Shown here in pieces: positions 1 to 7,453 of a DNA stretch of 41,249 nucleotides. Where the stretch lies: positions 1 to 41,249 of the forward strand of contig JBEVNX010000217.1 in the NCBI GenBank assembly GCA_040507895.1, read 5' to 3'. Origin of the DNA: JBEVNX01 sp040507895. GTDB lineage: Bacteria > Desulfobacterota > Binatia > JACPRU01. Positions within the stretch are counted from its first letter, which is position 1. Each line of letters begins with the position of its first letter. Position numbers and translations under genes: made by a program. Below the pieces are notes generated by a model. It saw nothing but the letters and a program-made list of their open reading frames with translations. It was not told where the DNA came from and did not search any database.

Positions 1-676
1 AGAAGCTGCGCAGTGCGCCGCGCTCGATCAGGCGCAAATACTCCGGTGTCTGCGATCGGATATAGACGATCCCCTGGACGTCAGCCACCGTCAAGACGTG
101 ATCCATGAACTGCGCCGGCTGCAGAAAAGGGGCCAACGGAATGTAGTTGTACGCCCACACCAAGACTACCCAGAGATGTGCGCCGACGAACGACGTGATG
201 AGGAAGCTCTTGGTCTTCATCAACGTCCAATCCAAGATGATTCCCGCGCACACCGTTGAGATCGGCCACACGAAATTCATCGGATAGGCCTCTGCCACAT
301 GCCAATTGAAGTAGCGCCCGATCCAGGCGCACATGAAGAAGCAGACAGACGTGTAGGTGGCTCCCGTCGGGAATCGCCAAGCTACCCACTGAATGTACTG
401 CAGAGCTGATGGAATGATGATGGTGGCAAAGGCCGTGATCACCGGCCACCACTGAGGGTCCTTCCAATCCGTCCAGAAGTCCCAGTCGCCCGCGAACAAT
501 TGCTTCGTGATGTCCGCAGCCCCTCCAACGACGAAGATGGCCGTGACCCAAAACACGAGGTCCCAGCTGCGATCGATCCATTTATACGGCTTCTGCAGCA
601 GTGCCTTGAGCTCGAGCCGCTTCTGGATCTCAGCGGCGTCGGCAATGGCTGCTACCGTGCCTGCTTCTGTGGCCAT
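1..676 (-). CDS. pmoA: Copper membrane monooxygenase subunit A (PmoA/AmoA-like), partial
   Basis: This is the N-terminal 225 codons of the A subunit of a particulate (copper membrane) monooxygenase, which oxidises methane, short alkanes or ammonia in the membrane; the 3' end lies beyond the window. The ATG at 674-676 follows a strong AGGAGG Shine-Dalgarno sequence. Residues 63-72 read GDWDFWTDWK, the family hallmark, and the DNA at 473-490 on the minus strand matches the GGNGACTGGGACTTCTGG site of the universal pmoA/amoA forward primer A189. Several hydrophobic membrane segments follow. It sits 78 bases downstream of pmoC in the classic C-A-(B) order. Substrate cannot be told from the sequence: PmoA, AmoA and the alkane-specific forms share these motifs. 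Confidence 0.93.
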   Translation of the reverse strand, partial: MATEAGTVAAIADAAEIQKRLELKALLQKPYKWIDRSWDLVFWVTAIFVVGGAADITKQLFAGDWDFWTDWKDPQWWPVITAFATIIIPSALQYIQWVAWRFPTGATYTSVCFFMCAWIGRYFNWHVAEAYPMNFVWPISTVCAGIILDWTLMKTKSFLITSFVGAHLWVVLVWAYNYIPLAPFLQPAQFMDHVLTVADVQGIVYIRSQTPEYLRLIERGALRSF

Positions 677-754
677 GCCTCCTCTCCTCCTCTAGGAACG
701 CTTCGCGTGCCGCGGAAACAAGGCGAGTTCTCGTCCTTGCCGGCCGTCAGTGGA

Positions 755-1603
755 CTAGTCCGCCACGATGTGTGGCCGGAGGGGAGCGCTTGCATTCGCT
801 GCTTCTTCGGCTTTTTCGATCTCGAGCAGTCGCAGGATGGTCTCCCCCCACACGGCGAACATGCCACTGGCGAGCCATCCGTAGACGATGAACGGCCAAT
901 GGAACGGTACCGCGAAGATCTCTTCGGAGATCCACAAGCTATGGCCCCACTCATTGGCGGCGACAGCCATGCATTCGAGCACGGCAGCGCTGATCAGCAG
1001 GAAGAAGGACCAGGGAAAGCCCTTGTCTGCGCCGTAGACGGCGGGGATACGGAATCGGCCGTAGAGGTAGGCCCCTACGGCGAGTATGGAAGAGAGCGGA
1101 AAGAAGAAGTAGAACATCGGAATGTGCGTTGGAGTCAGCGCGGTGTCCCGCACCATGGTCTGATGCCAAGAGCCGTCCCAGTTCGGCCAGAAGCTGGCTT
1201 CCATGTAAATCGAGAGACTGGTGATCCCCACGATGCTCCATAAGATGGCGATCCGCCGTATCTCTTCCGCGCGCTCGCAGGGTTTGCCGACCATGGCGCG
1301 TCCCGTCCGGATGAGCCATCCGAACCAAGCGCCGGCAAACACGCCCAGCGTGATCAGTTCCCCCCAGAACAGGGAACGGTAGTAGCGAGAGAATTCCACA
1401 CTCGCGGAGTTCAGTCCGGCCGAGAACATGAAATTGTAGTTCCAGAACCAGAGAAAGACATCGGCCGCGATGACCAAGGCGGAGCCCCAGAGCAATGGCT
1501 TCCACCCTACCGTCCAGTGAGTCGGCTTGACGGAACGTACGTTCGTCGTCGTGGTCTGGCCATTTTCCTGAAGCGCTCGGCGCACTGCTTGTGATTGAGC
1601 CAT
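755..1603 (-). CDS. pmoC: Copper membrane monooxygenase subunit C (PmoC/AmoC-like)
   Basis: A 282-residue multi-spanning membrane subunit of the copper monooxygenase. D143, H147 and H160 (in WDGSWHQ and PTHIP) have exactly the spacing of the D156/H160/H173 metal site of the Methylococcus capsulatus enzyme, so the Cu site of PmoC is preserved. About six hydrophobic segments are visible, and the N-terminal 30 residues are polar. The start has the Shine-Dalgarno AAGGGGGA just upstream. The stop of the preceding membrane-anchored ORF lies 12 bases before the start, so the two are surely co-transcribed. The length is typical of the family (about 250-290 residues). Confidence 0.94.
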   Translation of the reverse strand: MAQSQAVRRALQENGQTTTTNVRSVKPTHWTVGWKPLLWGSALVIAADVFLWFWNYNFMFSAGLNSASVEFSRYYRSLFWGELITLGVFAGAWFGWLIRTGRAMVGKPCERAEEIRRIAILWSIVGITSLSIYMEASFWPNWDGSWHQTMVRDTALTPTHIPMFYFFFPLSSILAVGAYLYGRFRIPAVYGADKGFPWSFFLLISAAVLECMAVAANEWGHSLWISEEIFAVPFHWPFIVYGWLASGMFAVWGETILRLLEIEKAEEAANASAPLRPHIVAD

Positions 1604-1615
1604 GAGTGCTCCCCC

Positions 1616-2386
1616 TTAGGCGAATCTGTTGGACCGTCTCGATGCCCATGCCGCCAGCGACTCGTTTGGTCGGGCGGCCGCATAGTAGCGAATGACGGAC
1701 ATCGCAATGAGCGCGAGCAATCCGACGACGAGCAACGAGGGCACCAACATTGCTCGATACCACGCCGCTACGCGAATGGGAAAAACCAGCACATCCGATT
1801 TGCCCTGGCCTCCCATTTCAAGCAGGACACGCACCCGGTAGTCGTTCCCTTCGTTCAGAAGAGCTTCCGTGTCGGCGACTCCGAGCTCATACGTCTTCGC
1901 CGGAAGCGACAAGACGGTCTGCGACTGACCCGAGAGTGCCGTTTCAATCACTTCGAGGCTCACAGGCGTTTGCCGCAGCTCGCCAGCAGTGAAGTCCACG
2001 ACCACGATCGTTTTCCCGGCACGCGGAACTTCTTCACAATACTCGCCGGCAGGGTCGAACTGCGGTTGATAAAGGGTGAGATGAAGGAGGGAATTTCCGA
2101 TCTGTCGTCGGCAAGGGTCGTCGGGTCCTCGATCTCGATGCGCCCACGCTTCGACAGTCGTGAGCCAGCCGACCACCGCGAGGATGATGACACAGCGGAC
2201 CCCGAAGCTGCCCCAAGGCATCTGCACGACCCACGCCGCGCTCCGGCGCATTCTGGGCGCGGAGAGCCGTTCCCGCTCGGCCGGAACGAGGTCCCGAACC
2301 AGGAGGCTCCGGTGCTGCTGGCTGCCGTCCGGGATGATCAGCAGCTGTCCAGCGATGCACCGCAGAAGCTGACCGAGGAATGCCAC
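1616..2386 (-). CDS. Membrane-anchored periplasmic protein, first gene of the pmo operon
   Basis: The product is 256 residues from a GTG at 2386 that has a good GAGGAG Shine-Dalgarno sequence; alternative in-frame ATGs lie at 2251 and 2221. It has a hydrophobic segment at about residues 63-80 followed by AWAHRDR, which looks like an export signal. Then comes a soluble domain of about 130 residues with two cysteines (DPCRR and EYCEE), and a single C-terminal membrane helix at about 210-232. The topology resembles the PmoD/AmoD type of accessory proteins: an exported domain held by a C-terminal helix. I cannot assign it to that family, and it lies before pmoC rather than after pmoB. A role in copper delivery or assembly is inferred only from position and topology. 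Confidence 0.72.
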   Translation of the reverse strand: MAFLGQLLRCIAGQLLIIPDGSQQHRSLLVRDLVPAERERLSAPRMRRSAAWVVQMPWGSFGVRCVIILAVVGWLTTVEAWAHRDRGPDDPCRRQIGNSLLHLTLYQPQFDPAGEYCEEVPRAGKTIVVVDFTAGELRQTPVSLEVIETALSGQSQTVLSLPAKTYELGVADTEALLNEGNDYRVRVLLEMGGQGKSDVLVFPIRVAAWYRAMLVPSLLVVGLLALIAMSVIRYYAAARPNESLAAWASRRSNRFA

Positions 2387-2863
2387 GACCTACTCCTCGC
2401 GCACCGTTTGTAGACAGGAACCGCAAGCTTGCCCACCGCGGCCCTCGCGGAGGGCAGCTTCCGGTGGAATCGGCACTCCCGGACCAGGGTTTGCGGGGTC
2501 CCATTTCGAGTTATCGCCACCGCTTCCGTTTCCATAGCTGGATGGCCTTCTCGTCGCGCTCCGACGCTCGCCCTAGAGCTCCAGCGCACGCGGCGCGCTG
2601 GATTTCCCGTGGTCAGCGGCGACCATATGTTCCGCCCCTGGCACTCTGCTTGTCTTTTGTCAATCTTTTTCAAGCCTTGCATTCAGCTGCTCATGGGAGT
2701 TTGATCAGGCGGCCGGAACACCCGTGCCTGTAGCTTCGATCCAAGACGACGGAGACTTTCACGATGTTTTCCGCCTGCTCGAAGACCTGCCCGAGTCGAG
2801 GAGCGAGAGCCGGCATGCCTGGTTGAGATGTGGCTCGGTGGTCGAGAGGAAGGGACCCACCTC
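2387..2863. other. Intergenic region between divergent pmo operon and dehydrogenase genes
   Basis: About 480 bases without a convincing gene. It must carry the promoters of two divergent units. A T-rich stretch at 2645-2680 contains TTGACA on the minus strand (2658-2663) without a clear -10 box. On the plus strand, TGGCAC-N5-TTGTC (2639-2654) resembles a sigma-54 site but lacks the GC of the -12 element. Nothing else stands out. Confidence 0.4.
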
Positions 2864-3400
2864 ATGAGCGAAAAGGGCATCAATCGCCGTCAATTCCTGC
2901 ACACGAGCGGGCTGGTCGTCGCCAGTGCAGCCGTGGCGAGTGGTGGTGGGCCGCTGTTGTTCCGTCCTTCGATTGCCTGGGCGATGTCGTTCCACACGCT
3001 CGACGAGCACACCGCTAAGACCTTGCTCAAAATGAGTCGCCATCTCTACCCAAGTCAGTCCATCGAGGACGATCAGTACGCGAGGACCATCGAGGGATTC
3101 GATGCGAAAGCCAAGACGGACCGTGCCTTTGCCAAGTTGCTGCAAGACGGTGTCGCCTCGCTCGATCGCGCGGCGCAGGGGAAGTGGCTCGACGCCAATG
3201 ATGAGGTGAGCCTGCAAACGCTGAAAGGCATGGAAGCCACGCCGTTCTTCCAGACCGTGCGCGGCACGCTGATCGGCGCCGACGGTCCCTACAATCTGCC
3301 GGAGGTATGGAAGAAGTTCGGCTATGAAGGCTCGTCCTGGCAATTCGGCGGCTATCTAAGCCGCGGCTTCGGCGACATCACGTGGTTGCCCAAGGATTAG
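2864..3400 (+). CDS. Gluconate 2-dehydrogenase subunit 3 family protein, Tat-exported
   Basis: A 178-residue small subunit of a membrane-bound GMC-type dehydrogenase. The N-terminus has a twin-arginine signal (INRRQFLHTSG, then a hydrophobic stretch and a cleavage region near SIAWA), so it carries the folded complex across the membrane. The body ends with GYLSRGFGDITWLPKD, and the GYEGSSWQFGGY segment is typical of the subunit 3 family. ATG 2864 is preferred over an in-frame ATG 36 bases upstream because the Tat signal starts here and AGGAAGGG precedes it. The GMC flavoprotein gene follows after 14 bases, which supports a two-subunit complex. Confidence 0.86.
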   Translation: MSEKGINRRQFLHTSGLVVASAAVASGGGPLLFRPSIAWAMSFHTLDEHTAKTLLKMSRHLYPSQSIEDDQYARTIEGFDAKAKTDRAFAKLLQDGVASLDRAAQGKWLDANDEVSLQTLKGMEATPFFQTVRGTLIGADGPYNLPEVWKKFGYEGSSWQFGGYLSRGFGDITWLPKD

Positions 3401-3414
3401 CGAGAGAACGACAC

Positions 3415-4983
3415 ATGGCGAAATACGAGCTCACAGACGATGGCGTCGTGGTGATCGTCGGCTCCGGAGCCGGCGGCGGCACCCTGGCGAACGAGCTCTG
3501 CCAGAAGGGCGTGAAGGTCGTTCTCCTCGAGGCGGGGCCGCGTATCGAGATCAACGACTTCGTCAACGACGAATGGCCGATGTTCAACAAGATCGCTTGG
3601 CTCGATAAGCGTACCACCTCGGGCTCGTGGCGCGTGGCGAAGAACTTTCCCAACTTGCCGGCTTGGACCGTGAAAGCCGTCGGCGGAACGACGGTACACT
3701 GGGCCGGCGCTTCGCTGCGCTTCAAGGAGGGGGAGTTCAAGGCGCGAACGGTATACGGCAACATCGCCGGCGCGAACTTGCTCGACTGGCCCATCACGTT
3801 GCCTGATCTGGCGCCGTACTACGAGCGCGCCGAGGACAAGATGGGCGTCACCGGGACCCACGACATTCCCCGGTTGCCCGGGAACAACAACTTCAAGGTG
3901 CTCGCCGCCGGAGCCGGCAAGCTGGGTTACAAGAAAGTTCACACCGGCAACATGGCGATCAACTCGCAACCGCGCGACGGACGGAGCGGCTGCCTGCAGA
4001 TCGGCTTCTGCTTCGAAGGCTGTAAGAGCGGCGCCAAGTGGTCGACGCTGTACACGGAGATCCCGAAAGCAGAAGCCACCCGCAAGCTCGACTTGCGGCC
4101 GCAGAGCCAAGTGCTGCGCATTCTCCACAATGCCAAGGGGAGAGTTTCAGGCGTGGTCTACGCCGACAAGGTCGGCAAGCACGTCGAACAGAAGGCCCGC
4201 GCCGTGTGCGTGGCCGCGAACTCGATCGAAAGCGCGCGCCTGCTGCTCAACTCCGCCTCCAGCACGTTTCCCAACGGCCTGGCGAATTCTTCCGGGCAGG
4301 TCGGGCGGAACTACATGCGCCACATGACGGCGAGCGTCTATGCCGCCTTTCCGCAAGCGGTGCACATGTATCGCGGCACGACGATGGCCGGAATCGTCGA
4401 GGACGAGGCGAGAAACGATCCGGCTCGTGGCTTCGTGGGCGGGTATCACATGGAGACCATCTCGCTCGGTCTTCCGTTTCTCGCGGCCTTTCTGGATCCC
4501 GGAGCATGGGGACGCGACTTCGCCGGATTGCTGGATCAGTACGACAACATGGCCGGGATGTGGCTCGTCGGCGAGGACATGCCGCAGGAGACCAATCGGG
4601 TCACCCTCCATCCGACGGAGAAGGATCCGTTCGGCTTGGCGATTCCGAACGTACACTTCGACGATCATGCGAACGACGACGCCATGCGTGCCCACGCTTA
4701 CAAGCAGGGGTCTGCGGTGTATCAGGCGGTCGGCGCGACGAAAGTCATCGAGACGCCCCCCTATCCCTCGACGCACAATCTCGGGACGAACCGCATGAGC
4801 GAGAAGCCGCGCGACGGCGTCGTCAACAAGTGGGGCCAAACGCACGACATCGCGAACTTGTTTGTTTCGGACGGTAGCCAATTCACCACTGGCGGGGCGT
4901 CGAATCCGACCTTGACGATCGTGGCGCTCGCCATCCGCCAAGCCGAATACATCGCCGATCGGCTAGGCAAGCACGAGATCTGA
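3415..4983 (+). CDS. GMC family oxidoreductase (alcohol/sugar dehydrogenase flavoprotein)
   Basis: This 522-residue FAD enzyme carries the Rossmann motif VGSGAGGGTLA at residues 15-25 and a glutamate ending the second strand (LLEAGPR). The GMC N-domain segment GGTTVHWAG follows near residue 97. The C-terminal domain has THNLGTNRMS and the closing GGASNPTLTIVALAIR, where the catalytic His/Asn region of the family lies. It has no signal peptide of its own, so it probably rides out with the Tat-tagged small subunit encoded just upstream. The oxidised substrate is not evident: gluconate, sorbitol, fructose and alcohol dehydrogenases share this layout. A weak GAGAGAA ribosome site precedes the ATG; an in-frame GTG at 3382 overlaps the upstream gene. 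Confidence 0.9.
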   Translation: MAKYELTDDGVVVIVGSGAGGGTLANELCQKGVKVVLLEAGPRIEINDFVNDEWPMFNKIAWLDKRTTSGSWRVAKNFPNLPAWTVKAVGGTTVHWAGASLRFKEGEFKARTVYGNIAGANLLDWPITLPDLAPYYERAEDKMGVTGTHDIPRLPGNNNFKVLAAGAGKLGYKKVHTGNMAINSQPRDGRSGCLQIGFCFEGCKSGAKWSTLYTEIPKAEATRKLDLRPQSQVLRILHNAKGRVSGVVYADKVGKHVEQKARAVCVAANSIESARLLLNSASSTFPNGLANSSGQVGRNYMRHMTASVYAAFPQAVHMYRGTTMAGIVEDEARNDPARGFVGGYHMETISLGLPFLAAFLDPGAWGRDFAGLLDQYDNMAGMWLVGEDMPQETNRVTLHPTEKDPFGLAIPNVHFDDHANDDAMRAHAYKQGSAVYQAVGATKVIETPPYPSTHNLGTNRMSEKPRDGVVNKWGQTHDIANLFVSDGSQFTTGGASNPTLTIVALAIRQAEYIADRLGKHEI

Positions 4984-5030
4984 CGTTCGATGGGCGCTAT
5001 TCGGTGACGCTCTCGTCGAGAGAGCTCGAG

Positions 5031-5384
5031 TCACGGCGCGGCAAGCTCCTTCACGTACTGAACCACGCGCTGCACCTGCGCCTCGTTCAAGATGCCCTTG
5101 TAGGAGGGCATGAGGGGCGATTTGCCTACGCTCGGTCCTCCCTCGGTGATGAGCTTGGTGAGGTACACGTCACTCTTGTCCCTTACGATGACGGTCAAGT
5201 CGGGGGGTTTGGGTTGAAGCGACTGACTCGTCGGCCCGTCGCCCTTGCCGCCTGTCCCGTGGCACATCGCGCACGTTTGCTCGTAGAGCTGCTTGGCCTC
5301 CTGCCCGTAGGCCGGAAGGGCAACCACGTGGGTCAGGACGAGTGCGGTGGTCATCCGAGCCGTCTGGAAGAAGCCTTTTCGCAT
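5031..5384 (-). CDS. Class I cytochrome c, periplasmic
   Basis: A 117-residue protein with a Sec signal peptide (MRKGFFQTARMTTALVLTHV, cleavage near AYGQ). It has one haem-binding CAMCH motif and a distal methionine candidate in PLMPSYKG, followed by the C-terminal helix NEAQVQRVVQYVKEL. It is convergent with the GMC dehydrogenase, with only 47 bases between the stops. Gluconate-dehydrogenase-like enzymes often pass electrons to c-type cytochromes, so it is a plausible acceptor for the neighbouring complex, although it is not in the same transcript. Confidence 0.9.
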   Translation of the reverse strand: MRKGFFQTARMTTALVLTHVVALPAYGQEAKQLYEQTCAMCHGTGGKGDGPTSQSLQPKPPDLTVIVRDKSDVYLTKLITEGGPSVGKSPLMPSYKGILNEAQVQRVVQYVKELAAP

Positions 5385-5576
5385 TCAAGAAACCCTGATC
5401 ACGAGCCAAAGACCGTCGGATGGAACCCGTTCGAAAGATCTCGAGAGGGATCATCCTAGCTCTGAGGACAGGCGCAGGATAGCCGGCGCACCCGCGCGGG
5501 CGGATCGGCGGCGCGATCGAGCACCTTTTTCCGAACCACAACGTTCGGACCTGCCTTCCCGCGAGGCAATGGCTGC

Positions 5577-6512
5577 TCAGCGCTGCAGCCGGGGCTCCGG
5601 CAGGTCTCTCGGCACCAAGAATTCGAGCGCTTTGGGGTTGATCGTCAGCTCGATCGTCCCAGCCGGCTTCGGCTCTTCACCTTCGCGCGGCCAGACTTTG
5701 TCGTCGATGTGAACCGGAAATCCCTTCCACTCGATCTCGAGGTGCGCGCCCTGCCGGGTCATGAACTCGGCCGGCCATAGGGCCCCCTCCTGCCAGGTCG
5801 CCAGGTGCTCGTGCAGTTTCTCGCGGTCATGATCGTGGACCATCACGACGTCGAACATCCCGTCATCGAGAAGTATGTTCGGCGCAAGGGGCAGGTTCGG
5901 GCCCATGAACTGCGTCAGCATCGCCTCGAACAGCAGGTAGCGCCCCGAGATGTTCTCGCCGTCCAGCGTGCCCTTCACTTCAGTCGCCGGGCAGTTGTCC
6001 AGGTATTCGCGCAGGAGCTGCACCGTGTAGGTAACCTTGACCTCGACGTCGGCGATCTCGGCCATCGTCTCGTTCGCATCGATGTGGGGGACCGCGCGCG
6101 GGAACAGTCCGGTACCGACGCCCTCGATGAAAGACCGTTTGCCCCAGGGACCTTCGGCCAGGCCCGCGTCGAACGGCACGCGCTGCCCCTTCGCCCAGGA
6201 CGCGATCAGCAACGTGATCGGCAGGTGAGCGATGCCGAGCGTCCGCGAGATGTTGTTTGCGGTGCCCATCGGCAGCACCGTGAGCGGGACCTTTCCACCG
6301 ATCACCCGCCGCGCGACTCTCCCAATCGCCCCGTCGCCACCGGCCACGGCGATCAAGTCGGCCTCTTTCTTGAGCGCTTTCGACCAACCGTCTTCCTTGA
6401 CGGACTGGTAGCGCACCTTGTGCCCTGCCTCCTTGATCAGAGCCTCGAGCTGACCGCGAGTCGGTTTAGTCTCGTCGCCCGCTTCCGGGTTATGAATCAA
6501 TGTTACGCGCAA
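5577..6512 (-). CDS. Diacylglycerol kinase catalytic-domain (DagK/YegS-like) lipid kinase
   Basis: A 311-residue protein of the DAGK/sphingosine kinase superfamily, which phosphorylates lipid hydroxyls with ATP. The nucleotide-binding loop VAGGDGAIGRV lies near residue 57 and LPMGTANNISRTLG near 80; both are diagnostic. The C-terminal beta-rich half includes FEAMLTQFMGPNLPLAP and DDGMFDVVMVHD, as in YegS-type proteins. The start is a TTG at 6510-6512, chosen because the first beta strand (VTLIHNPEAG) begins immediately after it. Its natural lipid substrate is unknown. It is divergent from surE with 44 bases between the starts. Confidence 0.87.
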   Translation of the reverse strand: MRVTLIHNPEAGDETKPTRGQLEALIKEAGHKVRYQSVKEDGWSKALKKEADLIAVAGGDGAIGRVARRVIGGKVPLTVLPMGTANNISRTLGIAHLPITLLIASWAKGQRVPFDAGLAEGPWGKRSFIEGVGTGLFPRAVPHIDANETMAEIADVEVKVTYTVQLLREYLDNCPATEVKGTLDGENISGRYLLFEAMLTQFMGPNLPLAPNILLDDGMFDVVMVHDHDREKLHEHLATWQEGALWPAEFMTRQGAHLEIEWKGFPVHIDDKVWPREGEEPKPAGTIELTINPKALEFLVPRDLPEPRLQR

Positions 6513-6556
6513 GCGCGACTCGGAACGAACCGGCTGTCCGTTGGTTAGAACACGGC

Positions 6557-7363
6557 ATGCGAATCTTGGTTTCCAACGACGACGGCGTCTATAGCCCCGG
6601 AATCGCTGCGCTCGCCCGCGCGGCAGCCGACTTCGGCGAAGCGCGCGTCGTCGCGCCGGACGTCGAGCGCTCGTCCGCCGGGCACTCGATTACGTCCTCT
6701 CGCCCGCTGTCGTACAAGCGCACGCACCAACTTCCGGTCGAAGCTCACCGCGTGAACGGCACGCCCGCGGACTGCGTCGCGCTCGGCATCTCGCAATGGG
6801 ACAACGTCGACGTGGTGCTGTCGGGGATCAACCTGGGTCCGAATCTCGGCAACGGCATCTGGCATTCCGGGACGCTCGCGGCCGCCAAACAGGCGGCGCT
6901 GATGGGCCTGCCCGGGATCGCGCTCAGCATTTCCCTCCGCAAGGACGAGCCTGACTTCGAGGCGTTGCGCCCTGCCCTCTATGAAGTGCTTTCGCTGCTG
7001 CTGCCGAAACCGCCGTCGTTGTTGCTGAACGTGAATTTCCCGAACGAGCATCCGAAGGGAATACTCTGGACGAAGCAGTCCGTGCGGTTCTACGACGGCA
7101 AGGTCGTGCCGGGTCGTGACCCCATGGACCGGCCGCACTTCTGGTTCACGGTGGTACCGATCACGGAGACGGAGGAAGGCACGGACCGATGGGCCGTGTC
7201 GCGAGGCTTCACCTCGATCACGCCGCTCCGCCTCGACCTCACGGACCATGACGAGCTCGAGCGCGCCATCGCTCGGCATGGCAACGCCGAGGCCGAAAAG
7301 GTCAGGGCCGAACCGCCGAGCGGTGCGGACGAGCCGGGGGTCGTGGATCTGAACGCCAAATGA
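6557..7363 (+). CDS. surE: 5'/3'-nucleotidase SurE
   Basis: A 268-residue SurE phosphatase that removes phosphate from nucleoside monophosphates and is linked to stationary-phase survival. The N-terminus MRILVSNDDGVYSPGI holds the metal-binding Asp pair. SSAGHSIT, VNGTPADCVALG and SGINLGPNLG, with its metal-ligand Asn, are all in place. The ATG at 6557 is chosen because family members start exactly at MRILxxNDDG; an in-frame start 57 bases upstream would add an unrelated leader. The C-terminal 25 residues are polar and poorly conserved. Confidence 0.95.
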   Translation: MRILVSNDDGVYSPGIAALARAAADFGEARVVAPDVERSSAGHSITSSRPLSYKRTHQLPVEAHRVNGTPADCVALGISQWDNVDVVLSGINLGPNLGNGIWHSGTLAAAKQAALMGLPGIALSISLRKDEPDFEALRPALYEVLSLLLPKPPSLLLNVNFPNEHPKGILWTKQSVRFYDGKVVPGRDPMDRPHFWFTVVPITETEEGTDRWAVSRGFTSITPLRLDLTDHDELERAIARHGNAEAEKVRAEPPSGADEPGVVDLNAK

Positions 7364-7453
7364 AAGCGCGATTGGCCTAGGCCTAGCCGAGCGTTCGAGC
7401 GAGCAGCGTCTTCAAGAGGCAAACGGGGAGGCCGCGTTCGAAGCTCGGCTGCG

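Noticed and set aside
1595..2413. 272-codon plus-strand frame over the first pmo-operon gene
   Set aside because: Antisense to the membrane-anchored protein, whose frame shows helices and a ribosome site.
2639..2654. Sigma-54-like promoter TGGCAC-N5-TTGTC upstream of the dehydrogenase genes
   Set aside because: The essential GC of the -12 element reads GT, so it is too weak to call as a feature.
5010..5022. CTCTCG-T-CGAGAG palindrome between the GMC and cytochrome genes
   Set aside because: The one-base loop cannot form a stable RNA hairpin as drawn and no T-run follows; terminator not supported.
7374..7383. GGCCTAGGCC palindrome after surE
   Set aside because: Too short and with no loop, hence not a terminator; likely chance in GC-rich DNA.
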